This document shows, piece by piece, positions 25,808 to 33,251 of a stretch of DNA of 64,000 nucleotides; positions within the stretch are counted from its first letter, which is position 1, and the number at the start of each line of letters is the position of its first letter. Made by a program: the position numbers and the translations under genes. Below the pieces are notes generated by a model. That model saw only the letters and a list, made by a program, of their open reading frames with translations, had not been told where the DNA came from and searched no databases. This DNA comes from UBA8752 sp036159995. GTDB lineage: Bacteria > Bacteroidota > Bacteroidia > Flavobacteriales_D > Sanyastnellaceae. The stretch lies in the NCBI GenBank assembly GCA_036159995.1, contig JAYYEI010000060.1:124001-188000 (forward strand), read 5' to 3'.

Positions 25808-26937
25808 TGACCCGTTCCGATTCCCGGCCGCAGCGCCTGTACATCCTCACAGGCGAGCCCTCCGGGGAGGCCCACGCCGCCCGGGTCGTGGAGCGCATCC
25901 GCGACCAGTGGCCCGAGGTCGAAATCCGCGGCATGGGAGGCGATGCCATGGAAGCTCAAGGTGTCGACCTCCTGGAGCACGTGTCCAACACGGCCATCAT
26001 GGGCTTTGCCGAGGTGGTGGCCAAACTCGGCTTCATCCGCACCCTCATGGTCCGGGTCAAGGCGGACATCCTCGCGTTCCGACCCGACCGCATCCTGATC
26101 GTTGACTACCCGGGATTCAACCTGCGAATGGCCCGGTGGGCGCGCGAGCAGGGATTCCCTGTAGACATGTACATCGGTCCGCAGGTCTGGGCATGGAAAC
26201 GCCGGCGCGTCCACGCGATGGCGCGGGACCTGGACCGATTGAGCGTCATTCTCCCCTTCGAGAAGGCAGCTTATGTCGGGGTCGATCTCGACGTGGACTT
26301 CGTCGGACACCCCCTGTTGGATGTGCCCCCCCTCCCGCCGGTGGACGAGTCCGCCACCCGCCCTTGGCGCGAGGCGCGCAACCTCCCGTTGGACCGTCCG
26401 ATTCTGGCCCTCCTTCCGGGCTCCCGGCCCCAGGAAATCCGGAGGATGCTTCCGATCTTCCTTGAGGCAGCCCGCTTCCTACCGGACCATGTGCCGGTGG
26501 TGGCCGGAGCACCAGGACGCTCCCGGTCGGATTACGAAACGGATCTCCCTGTTCTCTTCGGCGACACTGCCGATCTGTACCGGCATGCCGCCGTCGGGTT
26601 GATCACCAGCGGTACGGCGACGCTGGAGGCGGCCCTGGCTGAATTGCCGCAGGTCGTGGCCTACCGGACGAGCGCCATCACCTATGCCCTCGCGCGGGCA
26701 TTCAGCCGGGTGCAGTTCATCAGCCTTGTCAACCTCATTCTCGACCGCGAGGCGGTCCCGGAGCGGATTCAAGGGCAATGCACGCCCGAGGTCCTCGCCC
26801 GGACCCTCCAGTCCATCCTGGCTCCCGAGGGACAACGCAATCAAAAGGAGCAGTACGCCCATTTGCGCACCGCCCTCGGGTCGGCCGGTGCGGCAGACCA
26901 GGTCGCCCTATCGTTGATGCGACCAGTGGGGGAATAA
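25807..26937 (+). CDS. lpxB: Lipid-A-disaccharide synthase LpxB (376 aa)
   Basis: Glycosyltransferase (GT19) that joins UDP-2,3-diacylglucosamine and lipid X to form the lipid A disaccharide on the inner face of the cytoplasmic membrane. Family motifs: LYILTGEPSGEAHAA near the N-terminus, GMGGDAMEAQGV, VDYPGFNLRMA, YIGPQVWAWKRRR, and in the C-terminal half LLPGSRPQEIRRMLP and SGTATLEAAL. Length is normal. The start overlaps the stop of the small membrane protein as TGATG. It ends 9 bp before a convergent gene; no terminator is apparent between them. Confidence 0.95.
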   Translation: MTRSDSRPQRLYILTGEPSGEAHAARVVERIRDQWPEVEIRGMGGDAMEAQGVDLLEHVSNTAIMGFAEVVAKLGFIRTLMVRVKADILAFRPDRILIVDYPGFNLRMARWAREQGFPVDMYIGPQVWAWKRRRVHAMARDLDRLSVILPFEKAAYVGVDLDVDFVGHPLLDVPPLPPVDESATRPWREARNLPLDRPILALLPGSRPQEIRRMLPIFLEAARFLPDHVPVVAGAPGRSRSDYETDLPVLFGDTADLYRHAAVGLITSGTATLEAALAELPQVVAYRTSAITYALARAFSRVQFISLVNLILDREAVPERIQGQCTPEVLARTLQSILAPEGQRNQKEQYAHLRTALGSAGAADQVALSLMRPVGE

Positions 26938-26946
26938 GTTCGGGCC

Positions 26947-28446
26947 TCAGTTGAACCCGGACACGCGGACGTCCCGGTCGTGCTCGACCGCATAGGCAAA
27001 GCGCAATGTCCGGCTCTCCCCGGGCTTCAGTTGGAGTTCCCACACGACGGCTTCGTTGACAGCGTCCACCACGCCCCCGTCGAGCTCCTCGGGATTCAAC
27101 TCAATCTCCAGTTCCCGGGACCGGGGAAGTGGCTCGACCACCCGGACCGATCCCGCCACCGAACTGCCGTTGGTCACCCGGATGGAAAACGCCCGTTGGT
27201 GGCGGATGCGGCTGCCGAGGTTGGATCGGCTGCACAAGGAGGCTTCTTCCGCCCGCGACACCGTCCACGTTTCATCCACCCCGGTCATAACGACCAGGCT
27301 GTCCGCCTCATGGACCACGTTCCGCGGACCGAGTGGCGCCCCATCGAGCCGCACATCCACCCCTTTCGCGCGAACCACGGACCGGCCCGACGAGGAGACG
27401 GAATGCCAGACGTCGACCACCTCCGCCACCTGAGGTTGGGTGACCGCTTGACGGCGGAAGGCGGCAGTCCATTCCCCCACCTTCACCGTTCCTCCGGCAT
27501 CGGCCCCCACGGCGAGCGGGCCTTCTGGACGGCACCGGGAGCGCCCTTCCTCTGTCCCCCCGCCTGAGGCGGCGTTCGACGCTCCGGAACCGCTGCGCTT
27601 CGACTTGCCTCGCGGTTGATCATAGGAGGGCACAGCGTCGGGAAGGGGCCTGTCCGCCGAGCCGTTCGGGGCCCACCATTCGTCGACAAAGAGGAGCTCC
27701 GCCTCCCCCGTGTGGGGCAGGGAGAGTCGGTATTCGATTCGGCGATGCCATGTGGAGGGGCTCCCGTCGGAAGCGAGGTCCACGAGGTCGACCGGAGACC
27801 AGCCGGCACCGTGCGTCTCGACCACCTGGGTCAGGATGTCGCCACCCACACCCTCCGGCACCTCGACCATCCAATCATACGCGGCGCGGGGCCCGGTCTG
27901 GCCGAGGGATGCGAGGGCCACGCGGTGCTCTTCTTCGAGAGCCGCCAATTCTTCCCGCAATTCCACCCTGCGGTACAAAGCCTCCCGGAACGCGCCGTGC
28001 ATCCACTCCGCCATGTCCTCGAGGTCCTCCACCAGCAGGCTTTCACTGGTTCCGCCCACCGGGCGGTTGGCCCGGAGCATGGCGAGGTCTTCCTCGATGA
28101 TGTCCAACTGGGCCTGCTTCAGCGCCACGTCCAACCGCAAGCCATCGACCCGGTCCCGGGCGGCATTGGCCCCCGCCCCGCTCGCCATGGGCCACTCTGA
28201 CTCCCGCTCCTGCGCGGTCCCCAACGGGGCACCCGCTTCATCGGGCATGACGGTCACGAGGGACGCCTCGATCGGGGAAAAACTGCGGGCGAGGACCTGC
28301 TCACCCGCCTTGGCCTCTGCCCTCCAGGTCACGACGGCGGCATCCCGATACAGGACCACATGCTCAACCTCCTGGGCCGGCAGGGCGCAGTTCATGGCCC
28401 CGAGAAACAGGATGGAAACGAGGAGAAGAAAAGAATGACGTGGCAT
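26947..28446 (-). CDS. Secreted DUF4139/DUF4140-type protein (mucoidy-inhibitor-like, 499 aa)
   Basis: Signal peptide (residues ~5-24, ending ALPAQ). An N-terminal beta region (VEHVVLYRDAAVVTW) resembles DUF4140, followed by a coiled-coil stretch (~100-185, VALKQAQLDIIEEDLAML), and a C-terminal DUF4139 beta domain ending with PGESRTLRFAYAVEHD. Such proteins are called mucoidy inhibitor A-like in databases, but no biochemical role is established for this group. The middle (~285-330) is a Ser/Gly-rich linker. A TACCTTTC box lies 6 bp before the ATG. It is 25 bp downstream of the DUF4249 lipoprotein gene on the same strand. Confidence 0.8.
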   Translation of the reverse strand: MPRHSFLLLVSILFLGAMNCALPAQEVEHVVLYRDAAVVTWRAEAKAGEQVLARSFSPIEASLVTVMPDEAGAPLGTAQERESEWPMASGAGANAARDRVDGLRLDVALKQAQLDIIEEDLAMLRANRPVGGTSESLLVEDLEDMAEWMHGAFREALYRRVELREELAALEEEHRVALASLGQTGPRAAYDWMVEVPEGVGGDILTQVVETHGAGWSPVDLVDLASDGSPSTWHRRIEYRLSLPHTGEAELLFVDEWWAPNGSADRPLPDAVPSYDQPRGKSKRSGSGASNAASGGGTEEGRSRCRPEGPLAVGADAGGTVKVGEWTAAFRRQAVTQPQVAEVVDVWHSVSSSGRSVVRAKGVDVRLDGAPLGPRNVVHEADSLVVMTGVDETWTVSRAEEASLCSRSNLGSRIRHQRAFSIRVTNGSSVAGSVRVVEPLPRSRELEIELNPEELDGGVVDAVNEAVVWELQLKPGESRTLRFAYAVEHDRDVRVSGFN

Positions 28447-28471
28447 AGACCCGAAAGGTAATCCGCCCCAA

Positions 28472-29419
28472 TCAGGGAACGCAGATGACCGTGTCTACAA
28501 ACGGCGAATAGGCCACCCACAGCCCCAGCCCCCCGGCAATGTTGGTGGCCACATCCGCGGGATTGGCAAAAGGACTGCCTTGCGACTGGAGCTGCTCCTC
28601 CATGCTTCGGATGGCTTCATAGGCGCCCCGGTCGATGTGGTCCCACCGGACTGTCACCGTGTCGCCCCACTTGTAGAAGCCGATCTCGTCGGGATTGGCA
28701 TCGTCTTCGAAATCCTCCGCCGTGACCGGTCGGAATTGGTTGAACTCGAAGGACAAACCATTGAAGAAGGCATCCTCCACGGTCGAGAGCGAGTTGTAGA
28801 GCAATCCGGGGTCCACCCCCTGTCGGCCCGCGGACCAACGGTAGGCATTGCCGAGGGAGTCCGGGTCCTCGAAGAGGGCATGGATGAAGCCGAGCGAGTC
28901 GGCCGTGCCGGGTACCTCGAACCAGACGCTGTCGAGTGGAACCGGCGGATTGAGCTTGGAAACGGACGACACCGTGTCCCCGTCGAGGACGGCTTCCAGC
29001 GCATAGGTGCTGCCGATTTCCCCGATGAGGCCGAAGGAGGTGTAGGCGCAGAGGTTGCTGAACATCAGGACCTCCAACGGCAAGCCCAGGAGCTCGGAGG
29101 CGAGCAGGAGTTCCGTCGGGCCGAGGTCCCCCGCACAAACTTCATCCAGAAGGATGGTCTCGCCGTCCACGGTGATCCGGACCTCTCCGCCGCCTTCGTA
29201 GAGGGAGCCGAGCAAGGTGGCATCCACCGGATCGAAGTAGTTCTGGGAGCGGCTGAGCAGGACGATGGGCGGGGCTCCCGTCTCGATCCGCCCCTCCACC
29301 ACGAGCATCGGCTCCGCGAGGGGGATTTCCACGTCAATGGGTGTCTCACAGCCGGTCGTCAGCAGCAGGGCGAAGACAGGGAGGAAGAACAATCGGAAGG
29401 ACAAAGGACGCAGGCGCAT
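28472..29419 (-). CDS. DUF4249-type lipoprotein (315 aa)
   Basis: Signal peptide with lipobox LLTTGC (Cys ~24), then a Bacteroidetes-type N-terminus (CETPIDVEIPLAEPMLVVEG). This matches the DUF4249 family, usually encoded next to TonB-dependent receptors or in outer-membrane complexes. The remaining sequence is beta-rich with DTVTVRWDHID near the end, also family-like. Function unknown. The frame stays open 483 bp upstream, antisense to nusB, but only the ATG at 29419 gives a lipoprotein signal. A consensus TAATTTTG box lies 44 bp before it. Confidence 0.8.
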   Translation of the reverse strand: MRLRPLSFRLFFLPVFALLLTTGCETPIDVEIPLAEPMLVVEGRIETGAPPIVLLSRSQNYFDPVDATLLGSLYEGGGEVRITVDGETILLDEVCAGDLGPTELLLASELLGLPLEVLMFSNLCAYTSFGLIGEIGSTYALEAVLDGDTVSSVSKLNPPVPLDSVWFEVPGTADSLGFIHALFEDPDSLGNAYRWSAGRQGVDPGLLYNSLSTVEDAFFNGLSFEFNQFRPVTAEDFEDDANPDEIGFYKWGDTVTVRWDHIDRGAYEAIRSMEEQLQSQGSPFANPADVATNIAGGLGLWVAYSPFVDTVICVP

Positions 29420-29463
29420 GGGGAGCGGGGTTGTGCAAGCAACGCAGGAAGCCGGCACATGTT

Positions 29464-29471
29464 CAAAATTA
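29464..29471 (-). promoter_or_regulatory. Candidate -7 box TAATTTTG for the DUF4249 lipoprotein gene
   Basis: Perfect match to TANNTTTG on the minus strand in the 124-bp spacer between the divergent DUF4249 and nusB genes. A TTG occurs 13 bp upstream, shorter than the usual 17-23. On the plus side the spacer shows no comparable box for nusB. Confidence 0.4.
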
Positions 29472-29543
29472 GGGTCTCCGGACACAAGGAAACCCCTGAT
29501 TTCTGAACGGTTTGCACCACCTTGCAGGTGATTCGCCTGCACC

Positions 29544-30488
29544 ATGTTCAATCGCCGCCAGCTCCGCATCAAGGTTCTGCAAGCCCTGTATGCCCTCCAC
29601 TCCGACAAGGAGGGATCCGTGGAGGACGCCCACAAGCTCCTGATGAGCGCCGTGGAGAAGACGTACGACCTGTATCTGCTCTTGTTGCTGCTGATTGCCG
29701 AAATGCAGGATGCCGCCATCGAGCGCATCGAGGCGGGCCGGATGAAGCAGCAGCCCACGCGAGAGGACCTCCACCCCAACACCAAGTTCGTGAACAACAA
29801 GCCCCTGCGGGTCGTGATCAAGAGCAAGGCGCTGGCCAAGGAGGCGGCCAACCGGAGTCTCGGGTGGGCCAATGAGCAGGACCTGGTAAAGCGGCTGTTC
29901 AAATCCCTCGTGGCCAGTGAGGAATATGCGGCCTACATGGACAATGAGGAACGCGGATTCCAGCACGACCGGGAATCCCTGAACCGCATGTTCCGCAAGC
30001 ACCTCATCAACGATGAGTCCCTTCAAGATTGGCTGGAGGAACAAAGCATCCTCTGGAGCGATGACCTCGACCTGGCCAGTTCCATCGTGCTCAAGACGAT
30101 CAAGACCATTGCTGAGGATTCGGACGATCTCTTGCTGAGCGAGATGTGGAAAGAGGAAGGAGACGACAAGGACTTCCTCGAGCAGCTGTTCAGCCGCACG
30201 CTTGCGCTGGCCGGTGAGCACGACCAAGCCATCGAAGAGGCAGCCTCGAATTGGGATCTCGAGCGGATTGCCACCATGGACCTTCTCTTGTTGCGCATGG
30301 CCCTCGCCGAAGCCCGCACCTTCGAATCCGTCCCCCTCAAGGTGACGATGAACGAGTACATCGACCTCGCGAAATTCTACAGCACCGAGAAGTCCGGCGC
30401 CTTCGTCAACGGAGTGCTCGACAAGCTGTTCGGCGCCATGCGAGAGGACGGGCGCATCGTCAAGACCGGCCGGGGCCTCATCGAATGA
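29544..30488 (+). CDS. nusB: Transcription antitermination factor NusB, long Bacteroidetes form (314 aa)
   Basis: Binds boxA RNA with NusE (S10) to reduce termination, chiefly in rRNA operons. The N-terminus MFNRRQLRIKVLQALYA and C-terminal block ASNWDLERIATMDLLLLRMALAE ... VPLKVTMNEYIDLAKFYS are the two halves of the NusB fold; about 150 residues of charged, helical sequence separate them. This insertion is usual in Bacteroidota and makes it more than twice the E. coli length. It heads a tight operon in which the DUF1573 gene starts within its stop (ATGA). Confidence 0.92.
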   Translation: MFNRRQLRIKVLQALYALHSDKEGSVEDAHKLLMSAVEKTYDLYLLLLLLIAEMQDAAIERIEAGRMKQQPTREDLHPNTKFVNNKPLRVVIKSKALAKEAANRSLGWANEQDLVKRLFKSLVASEEYAAYMDNEERGFQHDRESLNRMFRKHLINDESLQDWLEEQSILWSDDLDLASSIVLKTIKTIAEDSDDLLLSEMWKEEGDDKDFLEQLFSRTLALAGEHDQAIEEAASNWDLERIATMDLLLLRMALAEARTFESVPLKVTMNEYIDLAKFYSTEKSGAFVNGVLDKLFGAMREDGRIVKTGRGLIE

Positions 30489-30967
30489 GACGCCCCTCCG
30501 GAATCCGCATTGCCGTCGTGGCCATCGGCCTTCTGAGCGCCGCTCTGATGGGCTGTTCGGGATCCTCCGGAAATCAGGTGGACTCCAGCTTCATCCACCT
30601 CCCCGGGGCCGGGGGCACGGAGGACGCCCCCCGGATGGCCTGGGTCGAAACCGACATCGACCTGGGGCTTGTTGCCGCCGGGGAATCCCGCGAGCTCGCC
30701 TATGAGTTGACCAACACCGGAGGGTCCCCCCTCATCGTGACGCAGGTTTTGCCCAGCTGCGGCTGTGCCATTGCTGAACCCTGGGACCCCTCTCCCCTCG
30801 CTCCTGGCCAATCCACCCGCATCCTGCTCCGCTTCGAAGCGGGAGAATCCACACGAACCCTGTCCGAATCGGCCACCGTGGTGACCAATGCAATTCCCGC
30901 CTCCGTGGAATTGCGGTTCACCGCCCAGGTGCTCGGCCCGGACCGCATTCCAGATCCAGAATCATGA
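30485..30967 (+). CDS. DUF1573 lipoprotein (160 aa)
   Basis: Lipoprotein signal with lipobox ALMGC (Cys ~24). The body is one DUF1573 Ig-like domain: IDLGLVAAGESRELAYELTNTGG, then the conserved VLPSCGCAIAEP and PGQSTRILLRFEA. Members are often next to yajC in Bacteroidota, as here; the function is unknown. ATGA overlaps link it to nusB upstream and yajC downstream. Confidence 0.85.
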   Translation: MRRPSGIRIAVVAIGLLSAALMGCSGSSGNQVDSSFIHLPGAGGTEDAPRMAWVETDIDLGLVAAGESRELAYELTNTGGSPLIVTQVLPSCGCAIAEPWDPSPLAPGQSTRILLRFEAGESTRTLSESATVVTNAIPASVELRFTAQVLGPDRIPDPES

Positions 30968-31290
30968 CCCTTTCCCACATCCTAGCCCAGGCCGCTCCAG
31001 CCGGCGGTGGCAGCACCCTGGTGTTCATCGTCGGCACCATGCTCGTCTTCTATTTCTTCATCATGCGTCCGCAGATCAAGAAGCAGAAGGAAGCCCGCAC
31101 GTTCCGGGACAACGTCGCCCCCGGTGACGAGGTCGTCACGGTCGGTGGAATCCACGGCGAGGTGATGTCGGTCAACCACGACAAGGGCTATGCCGAGTTG
31201 AAGGTGCTCAAGGGCGAAATCCGCGTGGATCTGGCCGGCATCTCTGCGGAAGGCGGCGCCAGCCAAGAAGCCATCGAACAACGCTCCTGA
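30964..31290 (+). CDS. yajC: Preprotein translocase accessory subunit YajC (108 aa)
   Basis: Inner-membrane partner of SecDF in Sec-dependent export. It has an N-terminal membrane segment (residues ~18-34, LVFIVGTMLVFYFFI) followed directly by the family signature MRPQIKKQKE and the GDEVVTVGGIHGEV block. Length is normal. The ATG overlaps the stop of the DUF1573 gene, and the next gene starts one base after its stop. Confidence 0.93.
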   Translation: MTLSHILAQAAPAGGGSTLVFIVGTMLVFYFFIMRPQIKKQKEARTFRDNVAPGDEVVTVGGIHGEVMSVNHDKGYAELKVLKGEIRVDLAGISAEGGASQEAIEQRS

Positions 31291-31291
31291 G

Positions 31292-31720
31292 ATGGGCCTC
31301 CTCGGCACCTTGCGCAAGCGGGTTCTGGCCCTCAACGGCCGCACCCTCCTGATCTGTGTCGGCCTCTCGTCCTTCCTCTGGATGCTGCGGACCATGGAGG
31401 GAGAGCGGACCGTGACCTACACCTTCGGCATCGAATTGGTCGGGGTCGAGGCCAGCACGGGCCTGCAAGCGGACCTGCTGGATTCCCTGGCCAAGGCCGA
31501 GGTGGTGCTCTCCCCATGGGATCACCTCAGCGGCCGGTGGCGCCCGAACCGCGAACCCGTCCGGCTCCGCGTCGAAGGACTGCGGACACCGCGCACGGAA
31601 GTGCCTTCCGAGCAGCTCGGTGCGGAAATCGAACACCGGCTCGGGAACAGCGCCCGCGTGAGGGCCATTTCGCCGGCCACCCTCGCCATTGACGTCCGGC
31701 GGGGCAACCGCACACGATGA
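31292..31720 (+). CDS. YbbR-like membrane-anchored protein (142 aa)
   Basis: Short cytoplasmic N-terminus (GLLGTLRKRVLALNGR), one membrane segment (residues ~18-32, TLLICVGLSSFLWML), then a beta-rich extracytoplasmic domain with weak YbbR-like pattern. I call it mainly from position: in Bacteroidota a YbbR-like gene follows yajC. Homology by eye is weak, so the call could be wrong. coaE, which often follows, is absent; an antiporter gene comes next 4 bp after the stop. Confidence 0.6.
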   Translation: MGLLGTLRKRVLALNGRTLLICVGLSSFLWMLRTMEGERTVTYTFGIELVGVEASTGLQADLLDSLAKAEVVLSPWDHLSGRWRPNREPVRLRVEGLRTPRTEVPSEQLGAEIEHRLGNSARVRAISPATLAIDVRRGNRTR

Positions 31721-31724
31721 TGCC

Positions 31725-33218
31725 ATGACCTCCTCGACCTCGCCCACTACTTCCCTAGGGATGGCCCTGCTGCCCATTCTGTTGCTCGTCCTCCTGTTGG
31801 CGGCGGATGTCATCGCCTTCGGAGAGGACAGCAGCTATGGAAGCAATCAGGTCGCCCTGCTCATCGCCTCGGGGGCCACGGTCGCCCTCGGCATGGCCCG
31901 GGGCCAATCCTGGGACCATTTCGAGTCCCGGATCAAGGACACGCTGGGCGATGCCGTTGGCGCCATCCTCATCCTGCTCCTGATTGGGGCGCTCGCCGGA
32001 ACCTGGCTTGTCTCCGGCATCATTCCCACCCTCATCGACGTCGGACTGGACGTCCTGAGCAAAGACATCTTCCTGCCCGCCGCCTGCATCCTGTGCGCCG
32101 CGGTGAGCCTTGCCACAGGGTCGAGCTGGGGCACAGTCGGCACCGTCGGTGTCGCCCTGATCGGCATCGGACAGGCGCTCGGCCTCAGTGAAGGCTGGAC
32201 GGCCGGTGCCATCATCTCCGGCGCCTACTTCGGCGACAAGCTCTCCCCCCTTTCGGACACAACGAACCTCGCCCCGACCGTGGCGGGCACCGACCTCTTC
32301 ACCCACATCCGGTTCATGCTGTGGACCACGGTGCCCAGCATCCTCATCGCCCTCATCGTGTTCACCTTGGCCGGACTGGGCGCGGAGGGACCCGCAGACC
32401 TGGGTGGAGCCGCCGAGCTGCAGTCCGTGTTGGCCGCCCACTTCAACCTGCATTGGGCCCTGTTCCTCGTTCCGGTTGGGGTCATCGTGTTGATTGCTCG
32501 GAAGGTGGCGCCTGTTCCCGCCCTCTTCCTCGGCGTCCTCGGAGGCGCTTTGGCCGCTGCCATCGCCCAACCGGACCTCATCCGAACCCTCGGATCGGAT
32601 GCGATCGGCCCCGCCCTCGGGCTGGGTGACACCTACCTCGGAGCCGCCTTTTCGACGCTGATGACCGCCGCCGCGCTCGACACGGCCATCGAAACCGGCA
32701 ACCCGATGGTCAACGACCTGCTCACCGCCGGTGGCATGGCCGGCATGTTGAATACCGTGTGGCTGATCATCTGCGCCCTCACCTTCGGTGCCGTGATGGG
32801 GGCCGCCGGCTTCCTCGAGCGCATCACCGCCGCCATCCTCTCCGCGGTCCGGGGCACCTTTTCCCTGGTCTTCGGCACGGCCTTCTCCAGTGTGGTGTTC
32901 AATGTGATCGCCGCCGACCAGTACATCGCCATCGTCGTCCCGGGCCGGATGTTCCGCGAAGCCTATGCCGAGCGTGGTGTGGCACCCCAACTGCTCAGCC
33001 GGACCCTGGAGGATGCCGGCACCGTGACCAGCGTGCTCATTCCCTGGAACACCTGTGGCGTCGCCCAGAGTGGCGTGCTCGGCGTTGGGGTCCTCGCCTT
33101 CGCTCCCTACTGCGTCTTCAATTACGTCTCGCCCTTGATGACCCTCCTTGTGGCCGCCCTCGGCTTCCGCATTCCTCCGCCGGTGCCCGTCCAAGGGACT
33201 TCCGCGGAGGTGGAGTAA
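31725..33218 (+). CDS. NhaC-family Na+/H+ antiporter (497 aa)
   Basis: Inner-membrane protein with about 11-12 hydrophobic segments. The pattern GSSWGTVGTVGVALIGIG and GAYFGDKLSPLSDTTNLAP is the NhaC hallmark; a related VLIPWNTCGVAQSGVLGVG segment lies near the C-terminus. Such proteins exchange Na+ for H+, which would suit a marine cell; malate/lactate antiport is known for some relatives (MleN), so the substrate is not certain. I use ATG 31725, just after the YbbR-like stop; in-frame starts upstream overlap that gene without adding a plausible segment. Confidence 0.88.
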   Translation: MTSSTSPTTSLGMALLPILLLVLLLAADVIAFGEDSSYGSNQVALLIASGATVALGMARGQSWDHFESRIKDTLGDAVGAILILLLIGALAGTWLVSGIIPTLIDVGLDVLSKDIFLPAACILCAAVSLATGSSWGTVGTVGVALIGIGQALGLSEGWTAGAIISGAYFGDKLSPLSDTTNLAPTVAGTDLFTHIRFMLWTTVPSILIALIVFTLAGLGAEGPADLGGAAELQSVLAAHFNLHWALFLVPVGVIVLIARKVAPVPALFLGVLGGALAAAIAQPDLIRTLGSDAIGPALGLGDTYLGAAFSTLMTAAALDTAIETGNPMVNDLLTAGGMAGMLNTVWLIICALTFGAVMGAAGFLERITAAILSAVRGTFSLVFGTAFSSVVFNVIAADQYIAIVVPGRMFREAYAERGVAPQLLSRTLEDAGTVTSVLIPWNTCGVAQSGVLGVGVLAFAPYCVFNYVSPLMTLLVAALGFRIPPPVPVQGTSAEVE

Positions 33219-33251
33219 ACCCAACGCGCCTCCCGCCTGTTGAACCCCTCC

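Noticed and set aside
29420..29902. Extended start for the DUF4249 lipoprotein
   Set aside because: It would run antisense through nusB and lose the lipoprotein signal; the ATG at 29419 gives a proper lipobox.
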